A stretch of DNA of 23,204 nt from VFJL01 sp037147395 (lineage in GTDB: Bacteria; Pseudomonadota; Gammaproteobacteria; Burkholderiales; Nitrosomonadaceae). The stretch covers positions 1 to 23,204 of the forward strand of contig JBAWVG010000025.1 of assembly GCA_037147395.1 (NCBI GenBank). The letters run 5' to 3'. Positions within the stretch are counted from its first letter, which is position 1. Each line of letters begins with the position of its first letter. The notes under the pieces are model-generated. The model made no database searches and was not told where the DNA came from. It saw only the letters and a program-made list of their open reading frames with translations. This document shows positions 6,543 to 15,845 of the stretch, piece after piece. The position numbers and the translations under genes are program-made.

Positions 6543-6899
6543 ATGCTCGAAAATTATTTCCCCATCTTGTTATTTATCCTAGTCGGCCTAGCCGTCGGTG
6601 GTGGGGCCATGGCGTGTGGGTGGTTGCTGGCGCCTAACCGGCCCGATAGTGAGAAGCTCTCTCCCTATGAGTGTGGTTTCGAGGCGTTTGAGGATGCGCG
6701 CATGAAGTTCGACGTGCGCTACTATCTGGTTGCTATCCTTTTCATCTTGTTTGATCTGGAGATCGCATTCCTGTTTCCCTGGGCGGTAGTTCTGAACGAG
6801 ATTGGTACGTTCGGTTTTATCGCCATGATGATCTTTCTCGGCATTCTCGTCGTAGGCTTTATCTACGAGTGGATGAAGGGTGCTCTAGAGTGGGACTAG
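6543..6899 (+). CDS. nuoA: NADH-quinone oxidoreductase subunit A
   Basis: NuoA is a small membrane subunit of complex I near the quinone chamber. The 118-aa product has three membrane helices and the conserved loop PYECGFEAFEDARMKFDVRYYLVA. The ATG at 6543 gives the usual N-terminus MLENYFPIL; the longer frame from TTG 6510 adds a non-conserved leader. No clear ribosome-binding site precedes the ATG. It is the first of fourteen nuo genes on the same strand, and nuoB starts 4 nt after its stop. Confidence 0.95.
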   Translation: MLENYFPILLFILVGLAVGGGAMACGWLLAPNRPDSEKLSPYECGFEAFEDARMKFDVRYYLVAILFILFDLEIAFLFPWAVVLNEIGTFGFIAMMIFLGILVVGFIYEWMKGALEWD

Positions 6900-6903
6900 C
6901 CCT

Positions 6904-7380
6904 ATGAGTATCGAAGGTGTAATGGAGAAGGGATTCGTCACCACCAGTTTAGATTCAGTCATCAACTGGGGGAGAACTGGATCCATGTGGCCGATGACCT
7001 TTGGTCTGGCATGCTGTGCTGTGGAAATGATGCAGGCCGGCGCGTCACGATATGATCTCGACCGTTTTGGTATTGTCTTCCGCCCCAGTCCTCGTCAATC
7101 AGACGTGATGATCGTGGCCGGCACGCTGTGTAACAAGATGGCCCCCGCGCTTCGTAAAGTTTATGACCAGATGGCCGAGCCTCGGTGGGTGATCTCCATG
7201 GGATCCTGCGCCAATGGTGGCGGCTACTACCACTACTCTTACTCGGTGGTCCGAGGGTGTGACCGCATCGTCCCAGTGGATATCTATGTGCCGGGTTGTC
7301 CACCAACAGCGGAAGCGCTTCTTTACGGCCTTATTCAGCTGCAGAACAAGATTCAACGCACCAATACCATCGCCCGCTGA
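6904..7380 (+). CDS. nuoB: NADH-quinone oxidoreductase subunit B (N2 cluster)
   Basis: NuoB carries cluster N2, the last iron-sulfur centre before quinone, in the connecting part of complex I. The 158-aa protein has the four N2 ligands: tandem C37 and C38 in ACCAVEMM, C102 in MGSCANGGGYY and C132 in VPGCPPTAEAL. It starts with ATG at 6904, just after nuoA. nuoC begins 7 nt after its stop. Confidence 0.97.
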   Translation: MSIEGVMEKGFVTTSLDSVINWGRTGSMWPMTFGLACCAVEMMQAGASRYDLDRFGIVFRPSPRQSDVMIVAGTLCNKMAPALRKVYDQMAEPRWVISMGSCANGGGYYHYSYSVVRGCDRIVPVDIYVPGCPPTAEALLYGLIQLQNKIQRTNTIAR

Positions 7381-7387
7381 GTCATAT

Positions 7388-8005
7388 ATGACTTCCCCCC
7401 GCTTGGAAAAGCTCTCCCTTTCCCTACAGACCGTGCTTGCTGACAGACTGGTCAGTACGAATGAGCATCTGGGCGAGATGACGGTCGTGCTACAGGCTGT
7501 CCACACGCTATCGGTGATGGAGGTTCTGCGTGATCATTCAGAGTTAAATTTTGATACGCTCATCGATGTGTGTGGAGTTGATTACTCAACTTATGGCGTC
7601 GAATCCCCTGCCGACGCGAATTGGCAAGGGAAGCGATTCGCTGCTGTTTATCATCTCCTATCGATCCAACATAATTGCAGACTACGTGTCAAAGTCTTCG
7701 CTGATGAAGACGATTTCCCGGTACTGGATTCGGTAGTGGGGATTTGGCCGGTCGCTAACTGGTTTGAGCGCGAGGCATTCGATCTCTTTGGTATTGTTTT
7801 TACGGGCCATCCTGATCTTCGACGCATCCTCACTGATTATGGTTTTATTGGGAACCCCTTCCGTAAGGATTTTCCATTAACCGGCAATGTGGAGATGCGT
7901 TATGACCAGGACCAGCAACGGGTAATTTATCAGCCGGTTAGCATCGAGCCTCGTGAAATCACCCCGCGAGTGATCCGTGAACAGTATTACGGGGATAGCG
8001 AATGA
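7388..8005 (+). CDS. nuoC: NADH-quinone oxidoreductase subunit C
   Basis: NuoC is the 30-kDa hydrophilic subunit of complex I that binds NuoD. The family signature WFEREAFDLFGIVFTGHPDLRRILTDYGF begins near residue 125, and the C-terminus carries YQPVSIEPREITPRVIRE. The ATG at 7388 gives 205 aa beginning MTSPRLEKL. The open frame extends upstream to 7214, but that extension lies inside nuoB and does not match the family. No strong ribosome-binding site is seen, so translation may depend on coupling to nuoB. It is separate from nuoD, unlike the fused nuoCD of enterobacteria. Confidence 0.95.
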   Translation: MTSPRLEKLSLSLQTVLADRLVSTNEHLGEMTVVLQAVHTLSVMEVLRDHSELNFDTLIDVCGVDYSTYGVESPADANWQGKRFAAVYHLLSIQHNCRLRVKVFADEDDFPVLDSVVGIWPVANWFEREAFDLFGIVFTGHPDLRRILTDYGFIGNPFRKDFPLTGNVEMRYDQDQQRVIYQPVSIEPREITPRVIREQYYGDSE

Positions 8006-8032
8006 GACTGTCTCGTCGGGAGAGTGTCGGTC

Positions 8033-9286
8033 ATGGCTGAGATCCGAAACTACACCATGAATTTCGGGCCACAGCACCCGGCAGCGCATGGCGTGTTGCG
8101 GCTGGTGCTGGAGTTGGATGGAGAGGTGATTCAGCGCGCTGACCCGCATATCGGGCTGCTGCACCGAGCCACTGAGAAGTTGGCTGAGAATAAGACCTAC
8201 ATCCAATCTGTCCCCTACATGGACCGGCTGGATTATGTTTCGATGATGGTCAATGAGCATGCCTATGTAATGGCCATCGAGAAGCTGTTGCAGATTGAAG
8301 TCCCTTTGAGGGCACAGTACATCCGAGTGATGTTCGATGAGATCACGCGCATCCTCAACCACCTTCTCTGGATCGGGGCCCATGCGCTGGATGTCGGTGC
8401 GATGACCATGTTCCTCTATGCATTCCGTGAGCGTGAAGATCTGATGGATTGCTATGAAGCGGTATCAGGAGCCAGATTGCACGCAGCGTATTACCGCCCC
8501 GGGGGTGTCTATCGGGACTTGCCGGATTCAATGCCGCAATACCAGGCCTCGAGAATCCACAACGAGAAAGATACCAAGATACTTAACGAGAACCGTCGAG
8601 GCTCTCTCCTCGATTTTATTGAGGATTTCACTAATCGCTTTCCCACTTATGTGGATGAGTACGAAACTCTGTTGACCGATAACCGTATCTGGAAACAGCG
8701 TCTGGTCGGTATCGGGGTGGTCTCTCCTGAGCGGGCCAAGGCATTGGGCTTTACTGGTCCGATGTTGAGAGGGTCAGGTGTGGAGTGGGATCTTCGTAAG
8801 AAGCAGCCCTATGAAGTTTACGACCGAATTGATTTTGACATACCGGTAGGGGTCAACGGAGACTGCTATGACCGATATCTGGTCCGCATGGAAGAGTTCC
8901 GTCAGTCCAACCGGATCATCAAGCAGTGTGTCGAGTGGTTACGGAAGAATCCAGGGCCCGTGATAACCAATAATCACAAGGTCGCCCCACCTGCTCGTCT
9001 TGGGATGAAGCAGAACATGGAAGAACTGATCCATCACTTCAAGCTATTTACCGAGGGAATCCACGTGCCAGCGGGCGAAGTCTATTCTGCAGTTGAGCAC
9101 CCAAAGGGTGAGTTTGGTATTTACTTGATATCAGATGGAGCCAACAAGCCCTACCGACTGAAGATTCGGGCGCCTGGATTTGCTCATCTGGCGGCAATGG
9201 ATGAGATGGCCCGTGGCCATATGATCGCAGACGTTGTGACCATCATTGGCACTCAGGATATTGTGTTTGGTGAGATAGATCGGTAA
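8033..9286 (+). CDS. nuoD: NADH-quinone oxidoreductase subunit D
   Basis: NuoD is the 49-kDa subunit; with NuoB it forms the quinone-reduction site. The conserved N-terminal block NFGPQHPAAHGVLRL is at residues 10-24 and DPHIGLLHRATEKLAE at 37-52. The C-terminus ends in a typical IIGTQDIVFGEIDR. I chose ATG 8033, with GGGAGAG (8018-8024) upstream, giving 417 aa. The GTG at 8024 overlaps that ribosome-binding site and adds only three residues. Confidence 0.97.
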   Translation: MAEIRNYTMNFGPQHPAAHGVLRLVLELDGEVIQRADPHIGLLHRATEKLAENKTYIQSVPYMDRLDYVSMMVNEHAYVMAIEKLLQIEVPLRAQYIRVMFDEITRILNHLLWIGAHALDVGAMTMFLYAFREREDLMDCYEAVSGARLHAAYYRPGGVYRDLPDSMPQYQASRIHNEKDTKILNENRRGSLLDFIEDFTNRFPTYVDEYETLLTDNRIWKQRLVGIGVVSPERAKALGFTGPMLRGSGVEWDLRKKQPYEVYDRIDFDIPVGVNGDCYDRYLVRMEEFRQSNRIIKQCVEWLRKNPGPVITNNHKVAPPARLGMKQNMEELIHHFKLFTEGIHVPAGEVYSAVEHPKGEFGIYLISDGANKPYRLKIRAPGFAHLAAMDEMARGHMIADVVTIIGTQDIVFGEIDR

Positions 9287-9317
9287 TGACGTTATCAATA
9301 TAAACAGTGATTTAAAG

Positions 9318-9794
9318 ATGCTAAGCGCTGAATCTCTTAAAAAAATTGACCACGAGGTCGCAAAATATCCTGCCGAGCATAAGCAATCGGCAGTGATGTC
9401 AGCGCTTGCCATTGCGCAGGATGAGAAGGGCTGGTTAGCTAATGAGACGATGGACTTTATCGCTCATTACCTGGGCATGCCACCGATCGCGGTGTACGAG
9501 GTGGCAACCTTCTACAATATGTATGATCTGAAGCCCGTGGGTCAGTACAAGGTGACCGTTTGTACTAATCTGCCATGCGCTCTTTCAGGAGGTAATGATG
9601 CTGCCGCCCATCTGAAGCAGAAGCTTGGTATTGGTTTTAACCAGACCACCCCGGATGGGCGCTTCACCTTGAAAGAGGGTGAGTGTTTGGGTGCGTGCGG
9701 TGATGCGCCTGTGATGCTGGTCAATAACAAGCGCATGTGCAGCTTCATGTCCAATGACAAGATTGATCAACTGCTGGAGGATTTAAGCAAGTGA
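9318..9794 (+). CDS. nuoE: NADH-quinone oxidoreductase subunit E (N1a cluster)
   Basis: NuoE is the 24-kDa subunit of the NADH dehydrogenase module. It has a thioredoxin-like domain holding [2Fe-2S] cluster N1a. The four ligands are C82 and C87 (CTNLPC) and C123 and C127 (CLGAC). The length of 158 aa is normal. Its stop overlaps the nuoF start by 4 nt (GTGA at 9791-9794), indicating translational coupling with its direct partner NuoF. Confidence 0.97.
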   Translation: MLSAESLKKIDHEVAKYPAEHKQSAVMSALAIAQDEKGWLANETMDFIAHYLGMPPIAVYEVATFYNMYDLKPVGQYKVTVCTNLPCALSGGNDAAAHLKQKLGIGFNQTTPDGRFTLKEGECLGACGDAPVMLVNNKRMCSFMSNDKIDQLLEDLSK

Positions 9795-11068
9795 CACAAG
9801 TCACCCAGATACTCTTGGCAGGGTTAAACCCGTCTGATCCAGATGACTGGCGCCTCAAGAATTATGTGAAGCGTGATGGATATGCTGCCCTTCGAAAAAT
9901 CCTGAGTGAAAATATTACCCAGGCGAAAATTATTGAGGAGGTGAAGAAGTCTGCACTCCGCGGTCGCGGTGGAGCAGGCTTTCCGACCGGACTGAAGTGG
10001 AGCTTCATGCCTAAGCAGTATGAAGGCGACAAGTACTTGGTATGCAACTCTGATGAGGGCGAGCCGGGGACCTTCAAGGATCGAGATATCATGCGTTACA
10101 ACCCGCATATCTTGATTGAGGGGATGATCATCGCCGCTTATGCGATGGGCATCAAGTCTGGTTATAACTACATCCATGGTGAGATCTGGGATACCTACGA
10201 GCGCATGGAAGAGGCGATTGATGAGGCGCGTGCGGCAGGTCTTTTGGGTGACAACATACTCGGTTCAGATTTTAGTTTTCAGTTATATAACCACCACGGA
10301 TACGGAGCATATATCTGTGGAGAGGAGACCGCTTTACTAGAGTCACTCGAGGGTAAGAAGGGTCAGCCACGCTTTAAGCCACCATTCCCTGCAAGTTTTG
10401 GTCTCTATGGTAAGCCCACCACCATGAATAATACCGAGACACTTGCCTCGGTTCCCTGGATCATTCTCAACGGGGGAGAGCAGTATCTTCAGATCGGGAA
10501 GCCCAATAATGGGGGGACTAAAATCTTCTCGGTATCGGGACATGTCAATAAGCCAGGGAACTACGAAGTGCCGATGGGCACCCCTTTTGCGAAATTGTTG
10601 GAAATGGCGGGAGGAATGCGAGGAGGAAGGAAGTTGAAGGGGTGTATCCCCGGGGGATCATCCATGCCGGTACTGCCGGGCGATATCATGATGGAGACCG
10701 ATATGGATTATGACTCTCTCATTAAGGCGGGGTCCTTCCTCGGTTCCGGTGCCGTCATCATTATGGATGACACTACCTGCATGGTTAGGGCATTGGAGCG
10801 GTTATCGTACTTTTATTACGAGGAGTCGTGCGGACAGTGTACCCCTTGCCGAGAGGGCACCGGATGGCTCTACCGTGTGGTCCACCGGATAGAAACCGGT
10901 AAGGGCGTGATGGAGGACCTGGATCTGCTCAATAACGTGGCAGACAATATCCAAGGACGAACTATTTGCGCACTTGGAGATGCAGCAGCGATGCCGGTCC
11001 GGGCCATGATTCAGCACTTTCGTGATGAATTCATTTACCACATAGAGCACAAGAAATGCTTGGTCTAG
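9791..11068 (+). CDS. nuoF: NADH-quinone oxidoreductase subunit F (FMN and NADH site)
   Basis: NuoF binds NADH and FMN and holds [4Fe-4S] cluster N3, so it is the electron entry point of complex I. GRGGAGFPTGLKW (58-70) and CNSDEGEPGTFKDRDI (85-100) are the nucleotide and flavin motifs. The N3 ligands are C347, C350 and C353 (ESCGQCTPCREGT) and C393. The start is GTG at 9791, overlapping the nuoE stop. The product is 425 aa, as expected. Confidence 0.97.
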   Translation: MTQVTQILLAGLNPSDPDDWRLKNYVKRDGYAALRKILSENITQAKIIEEVKKSALRGRGGAGFPTGLKWSFMPKQYEGDKYLVCNSDEGEPGTFKDRDIMRYNPHILIEGMIIAAYAMGIKSGYNYIHGEIWDTYERMEEAIDEARAAGLLGDNILGSDFSFQLYNHHGYGAYICGEETALLESLEGKKGQPRFKPPFPASFGLYGKPTTMNNTETLASVPWIILNGGEQYLQIGKPNNGGTKIFSVSGHVNKPGNYEVPMGTPFAKLLEMAGGMRGGRKLKGCIPGGSSMPVLPGDIMMETDMDYDSLIKAGSFLGSGAVIIMDDTTCMVRALERLSYFYYEESCGQCTPCREGTGWLYRVVHRIETGKGVMEDLDLLNNVADNIQGRTICALGDAAAMPVRAMIQHFRDEFIYHIEHKKCLV

Positions 11069-11150
11069 TTCCATCTATCATTGGTAAAACAGACCAGATC
11101 TTCCCAGTTTATGGGTGTTCACTTGTGATCAATTCAAGAACTTATATCCA

Positions 11151-13565
11151 ATGACTAATATTGAGGTTGATGGCAAGCAGGTATCTGTTCCGCCAGGCGC
11201 TACCGTCATGGACGCTGCTACACAGCTGGGCATCTACATTCCCTATTTTTGCTACCACAAGAAGTTATCGATCGCGGCTAATTGCCGCATGTGTCTGGTA
11301 CAAGTAGAAAAAGCACCCAAACCCCTACCTGCGTGCTCTACCCCTGCGGTAGAGGGTATGAAGGTCTCAACCCATTCCGCGATGGCTATCGCTTCGCAGA
11401 AGGGTCAGATGGAGTTTCTTCTTATCAATCACCCGCTCGATTGCCCCATCTGCGACCAGGGCGGTGAGTGCCAGTTGCAGGATCTATCGGTAGGGTATGG
11501 TGCAAGTTCATCACGCTATACCGAACCCAAACGGGTGGTGGCGAATAAGAATCTGGGGCCATTAATCTCAACAGACATGACACGGTGCATTCTCTGTACC
11601 CGTTGCGTACGTTTCGGACAGGAAATTGCTGGGATTATGGAGTTGGGAGTAGCGGGTCGTGGCGAGCATGCTGAGATCCTGACATTCGTTGGCAATTCAG
11701 TTGACTCAGAACTCTCCGGCAATATGATAGACCTATGCCCGGTCGGTGCCCTGGTCAGTAAACCCTTTAGATACTCTGCCCGTACCTGGGAGCTGTCTCG
11801 CAGAAGGTCCATCAGCCCGCATTGTGGTCTCGGGTCCAATTTAGTGGTACAGATAAAGCAGAACAGGGTGATGCGTGTACTGCCGCGAGAGAGTGAAGAG
11901 ATTAATGAATGTTGGATTTCGGACAAGGACCGCTTCTCCTATGAAGGTCTCAATTCAGAGGAACGCCTAACCTCGCCGATGATAAAGTGTGATGGCAAGT
12001 GGCAAGAGTGTGATTGGCAGACCGCATTGGAGTTTGCTGCTGCCGGATTAAAAGCAACCAAGGAAAATCATGGTGCACAGAGCATAGGCGCATTAGCCTC
12101 TCCCTACAGCACTCTGGAAGAACTCTATCTGCTGCAGAAATTGGTACGGGCGATGGGCAGTGGGAATATAGATCACCGGCTACGCCAATCCGATTTTCGC
12201 GCTGACAGCCAGTTGCAAGGTACACCTTGGTTGGGGATGAAGATTGCAGAGATCTCGCAATTGAAGTCGGCCCTGATCATTGGAAGTACGCTCCGTAAGG
12301 ACCACCCCCTCATCGCACAACGGCTACGTCATGCAGTGAAGCAGGGGGGGCAACTCAATCTGATCAATCCATTTGGCGATGATTTGCTTACAAGAGTCAC
12401 TAATCATGCAGTCGTGGCCCCTGATGCAATGGTCGAGATGCTGGCACAGGTTCTGCGATCGGCAGCTGAATTGAAAGGTGTGGAGGTTCCTGATGTAGTG
12501 AGGGATGCGGTTAAGAAGAGTGTTGTGACGGATACCGCGCGCGCGATTGCTGTCAGCCTCATTGATAATAAGCCGGCTGCGATCTTCCTTGGCAATCTGG
12601 CTCAGCATCACCCCCAATATGCAGACATTCATCTCCTGGCACAGCATATTGCACAAATCACAGAGGCAAGTCTTGGTGTGCTGGGTGAGGCTGCTAATAG
12701 TGTGGGGGCATATCTCGTTGGGGCAGTGCCTGGAATTGACCCCGTAGGACTGATTAATGGGACGTGTAAGGTCGGGATGGATGGCAAAAATGCTGCTCAG
12801 ATGCTGGGGTTAAGTGATACCCCTTCGAATGATCAATGCCGTGCCTACTTATTGATGAATCTGGAACCAGAGTTCGATAGTTATAACCCTCATCAAGCGA
12901 TGAAGGTACTAGCGGGGGCGGATCTGGTGGTGATGATGAGCGCCTATAAAAAGAATGCGACCAGTATTGACTATGCTGATGTGCTGCTGCCGATTGCACC
13001 GTTCACGGAGACTTCAGGTACCTTCATCAATACTGAGGGACGTGTGCAAAGCTTCAATGGGGTCGTTGCACCCTTGGGTGAAGCGCGCCCGGCTTGGAAA
13101 ATTCTTCGAGTGCTGGGAAATCTACTGCAGCTTAGTGGTTTTGGTTATGAGACCCCAGAACAGGTACGGGCAGAAATCTTTCCGACTGACAGTGACGTTG
13201 CGCCACATCTGAATAACAGTCTGGACAATCTTGCCGTGGGTGGACCTATTTTGGCTAGTTCTGGGCTGCAGCGTATTGGTGAAGTTCCGATATACCAGGC
13301 TGATCCGATTGTGCGCCGTGCAGAGTCCTTGCAGCGTACTCATGATGCAATGGCGCCATCGGCATGGATGTCTGGCACCTTATTAGACAAACTCGGCGTA
13401 AAGGCGGGGGACACGGTCAGAGTTAAGCAGGGTGATGGAGAGATACAGATCGCGGCTGCTCGTGACGATAAGCTACCCAGCAATTGCGTTCGAGTGGCAT
13501 CTGCTCATCCCCTGACGGCAGCACTGGGTGGAATGTTTGGTGAGATCACGGTAGAGAGACTCTGA
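11151..13565 (+). CDS. nuoG: NADH-quinone oxidoreductase subunit G
   Basis: NuoG is the 75-kDa iron-sulfur subunit of the NADH module. The N-terminus holds [2Fe-2S] N1b (C34, C45, C48, C62), N5 (H94, C98, C101, C107) and N4 (C146, C149, C152, C196). A molybdopterin-oxidoreductase-like domain without cofactor function follows. The position of the extra N7 cluster keeps only C225 and C254 of four ligands, so N7 should be absent, as in mitochondria and many bacteria. I chose ATG 11151 (MTNIEVDGKQVSVPPG), which begins at the ferredoxin fold and gives 804 aa. The GTG at 11115 adds twelve non-conserved residues. No strong ribosome-binding site is visible for either start. Confidence 0.95.
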   Translation: MTNIEVDGKQVSVPPGATVMDAATQLGIYIPYFCYHKKLSIAANCRMCLVQVEKAPKPLPACSTPAVEGMKVSTHSAMAIASQKGQMEFLLINHPLDCPICDQGGECQLQDLSVGYGASSSRYTEPKRVVANKNLGPLISTDMTRCILCTRCVRFGQEIAGIMELGVAGRGEHAEILTFVGNSVDSELSGNMIDLCPVGALVSKPFRYSARTWELSRRRSISPHCGLGSNLVVQIKQNRVMRVLPRESEEINECWISDKDRFSYEGLNSEERLTSPMIKCDGKWQECDWQTALEFAAAGLKATKENHGAQSIGALASPYSTLEELYLLQKLVRAMGSGNIDHRLRQSDFRADSQLQGTPWLGMKIAEISQLKSALIIGSTLRKDHPLIAQRLRHAVKQGGQLNLINPFGDDLLTRVTNHAVVAPDAMVEMLAQVLRSAAELKGVEVPDVVRDAVKKSVVTDTARAIAVSLIDNKPAAIFLGNLAQHHPQYADIHLLAQHIAQITEASLGVLGEAANSVGAYLVGAVPGIDPVGLINGTCKVGMDGKNAAQMLGLSDTPSNDQCRAYLLMNLEPEFDSYNPHQAMKVLAGADLVVMMSAYKKNATSIDYADVLLPIAPFTETSGTFINTEGRVQSFNGVVAPLGEARPAWKILRVLGNLLQLSGFGYETPEQVRAEIFPTDSDVAPHLNNSLDNLAVGGPILASSGLQRIGEVPIYQADPIVRRAESLQRTHDAMAPSAWMSGTLLDKLGVKAGDTVRVKQGDGEIQIAAARDDKLPSNCVRVASAHPLTAALGGMFGEITVERL

Positions 13566-13587
13566 TAGTGAGATTCAGGATTTATTA

Positions 13588-14688
13588 ATGGAATACGCGC
13601 AACAATTATTTGGACAGTTTTTTGGCGCTGATTGGGGTCCGGCTCTGTTCAGTCTGACGAAGAATCTGGTGCTGATCGTGGCCATCGTGCTGCCGCTGCT
13701 GCTGGGTGTGGCCTATCTCACTCTGGCAGAGCGCAAGATCATCGCGTTCATGCAGATCCGCGTTGGTCCAAACCGGGTGACATTCTTCGGCATTCCGTGG
13801 CTGGCAGGCTGGGGACAGCCCATCGCCGACGCGGTCAAGGCGTTGATGAAGGAGATCATCATCCCCAGTGGCGCCAATAAGTTCCTATTCATCATGGCTC
13901 CAATCTTAACCATTGCACCTGCACTGGCGGCATGGGCAGTCGTTCCATTCTCCCCAGAGATGGTGCTGGCAGACATTAATGCGGGCCTGTTATATATCCT
14001 GGCAATGACCTCTATGGGTGTTTATGGGGTCATTATTGCGGGTTGGGCATCGAACTCGAAGTATGCATTTATAGGCGCGATGCGGTGCGCAGCGCAAGTG
14101 GTTTCGTATGAGCTGGCGATGGGATTTGCACTGGTCTGTGTATTGATGATGTCTCACAGTTTAAATCTGGGCGATATCGTCAAGGGCCAGGAGGGGGGGA
14201 GTTTTGTTAATTGGTACTTGATTCCACTATTCCCCATGTTTCTGGTCTATTTCATTTCCGGTGTGGCAGAGACCAACCGTGCTCCATTTGATGTTGCAGA
14301 AGGTGAGTCAGAAATTGTTGCGGGATTTCATGTGGAATATTCCGGGATGGCCTTCACAGTATTCTTCCTAGCGGAATACTCCAATATGATACTGGTGGCA
14401 ACCCTTGCCAGTCTTATATTTTTAGGAGGATGGCTGCCTCCATTCGATATCGCTCCATTCACAATGATCCCGGGATTTGTCTGGCTACTTCTGAAGATCG
14501 CATTCTTACTGTTCTTTTTTCTCTGGTTTCGCGCGACTTTCCCGCGTTACCGTTATGACCAGATTATGCGACTCGGTTGGAAGGTATTCATCCCAATGAC
14601 GCTGGTATGGATTGTTCTGTTGGGATCGGTGATGCAATTGCCAACTTCGGTTCTAGGTTCATTCCCACTTAACTTGTGGTTTCACTAG
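13588..14688 (+). CDS. nuoH: NADH-quinone oxidoreductase subunit H
   Basis: NuoH is the membrane subunit that forms much of the quinone tunnel and links the two arms of complex I. The 366-aa protein has about eight helices. LAERKIIAFMQIRVGPNRV (46-64) and AETNRAPFDVAEGESEIVAG (227-246) are the conserved cytoplasmic loops, including the acidic residues tied to quinone-coupled proton movement. The ATG at 13588 follows an AGGA-type site. nuoI starts 14 nt after its stop. Confidence 0.97.
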   Translation: MEYAQQLFGQFFGADWGPALFSLTKNLVLIVAIVLPLLLGVAYLTLAERKIIAFMQIRVGPNRVTFFGIPWLAGWGQPIADAVKALMKEIIIPSGANKFLFIMAPILTIAPALAAWAVVPFSPEMVLADINAGLLYILAMTSMGVYGVIIAGWASNSKYAFIGAMRCAAQVVSYELAMGFALVCVLMMSHSLNLGDIVKGQEGGSFVNWYLIPLFPMFLVYFISGVAETNRAPFDVAEGESEIVAGFHVEYSGMAFTVFFLAEYSNMILVATLASLIFLGGWLPPFDIAPFTMIPGFVWLLLKIAFLLFFFLWFRATFPRYRYDQIMRLGWKVFIPMTLVWIVLLGSVMQLPTSVLGSFPLNLWFH

Positions 14689-14702
14689 GGGAGGAGAAGA
14701 TC

Positions 14703-15191
14703 ATGAACCGTATCAAGGATTTCTTCCGGACCTTCCTCCTGTTTGAGCTCGTTAAGGGGATGATGCTTACGGGTCGCTATATGTTCGCGCGTAAGATCAC
14801 GATCCACTTCCCTGAAGAAAAAACACCACAATCTCCCCGCTTCCGTGGGTTGCATGCACTTCGTCGATACCCCAATGGCGAGGAGCGGTGTATCGCCTGT
14901 AAGTTGTGTGAGGCGGTATGCCCAGCACTGGCGATTACGATCGAGTCTGAACAGCGTGATGACGGGACTCGTCGTACGACTCGGTACGATATCGATCTGA
15001 CCAAGTGCATATTCTGTGGATTCTGTGAGGAGTCCTGCCCGGTCGACTCGATTGTTGAGACTCGTATCCTCGAGTATCACGGAGAAAAGCGTGGAGACCT
15101 CGTTTATACCAAGCAGATGCTTTTGGCGGTGGGTGATCGTCATGAGGATCAGATTGCAAAAGATAGAGAATCCGATGCGGGATATCGATAA
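14703..15191 (+). CDS. nuoI: NADH-quinone oxidoreductase subunit I (N6a, N6b)
   Basis: NuoI is a ferredoxin-like subunit that carries [4Fe-4S] clusters N6a and N6b between the NADH module and N2. The two motifs are C63, C66, C69, C73 (CIACKLCEAVCP) and C102, C105, C108, C112 (CIFCGFCEESCP). The ATG at 14703 has a strong AGGAG 6 nt upstream and gives the typical 162 aa. A longer GTG start at 14676 would overlap nuoH and is not supported. Confidence 0.97.
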   Translation: MNRIKDFFRTFLLFELVKGMMLTGRYMFARKITIHFPEEKTPQSPRFRGLHALRRYPNGEERCIACKLCEAVCPALAITIESEQRDDGTRRTTRYDIDLTKCIFCGFCEESCPVDSIVETRILEYHGEKRGDLVYTKQMLLAVGDRHEDQIAKDRESDAGYR

Positions 15192-15197
15192 GGATTT

Positions 15198-15803
15198 ATG
15201 GACTTTCAGAGCATAACCTTTTATTTCTTTGCAACCGTGCTGGTGGCATCGGCTCTGGGCGTCATCACCGCCCGTAATCCGGTCCATGCTGCGCTATTAC
15301 TGGTACTGGCATTCTTTACCTGTGCCGGTCTGTGGCTGATGCTTCAGGCAGAGTTTCTTGCGATCACGTTGGTACTGGTCTATGTGGGAGCGGTGATGGT
15401 GCTGTTCCTATTTGTGGTGATGATGCTGGACATTAATCTTGATCGTTTGCGTGAGGGATTCTGGAAGTGGTTCCCATTCGGAGCGTTACTGGCATTGGTG
15501 ATGCTGGCTGAGATTGCGATGGTGCTGATGGGGCGCAAGTTCAGTGCTGATCAGATGCCGACGCCGCCATTACGAGCCGCTGATTACAGCAATACCAAGG
15601 AACTAGGACGTCTGATTTATACCGAGTATGTCTACGCATTTGAGCTTGCGGCAGTGATTTTGCTGGTGGCGATCGTTGCTGCGATCGCATTAACATTGCG
15701 CCGTCGGGTCGGTCCCCGTTTTATGGAGCCGTCAGAGCAGGTAAAGGTAAAGCGATCAGACCGGGTGAGGATGGTATCGATGCCGTCCGAGAAGAAGGAG
15801 TGA
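15198..15803 (+). CDS. nuoJ: NADH-quinone oxidoreductase subunit J
   Basis: NuoJ is a five-helix membrane subunit of complex I near the junction with the peripheral arm. The conserved segment NPVHAALLLVLAFFTCAGLWLMLQAEFLA, VYVGAVMVLFLFVVMML (the pi-bulge helix region) and a basic hydrophilic C-terminal tail are present in 201 aa. The ATG at 15198 has AAGGA just upstream and lies 6 nt after the nuoI stop. Confidence 0.96.
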   Translation: MDFQSITFYFFATVLVASALGVITARNPVHAALLLVLAFFTCAGLWLMLQAEFLAITLVLVYVGAVMVLFLFVVMMLDINLDRLREGFWKWFPFGALLALVMLAEIAMVLMGRKFSADQMPTPPLRAADYSNTKELGRLIYTEYVYAFELAAVILLVAIVAAIALTLRRRVGPRFMEPSEQVKVKRSDRVRMVSMPSEKKE

Positions 15804-15845
15804 TGATGATTCTATTGAATACTGTCTTGAGAGGGAGCGATTAAC

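Noticed and set aside
7214..7387. Longer nuoC reading frame starting inside nuoB
   Set aside because: The extra 58 residues are a shadow of nuoB in another frame; the family N-terminus fits the ATG at 7388.
14685..15287. Minus-strand 200-aa open frame opposite nuoI
   Set aside because: It is antisense to a clear NuoI with both ferredoxin motifs, and it has no recognisable domain or ribosome-binding site.
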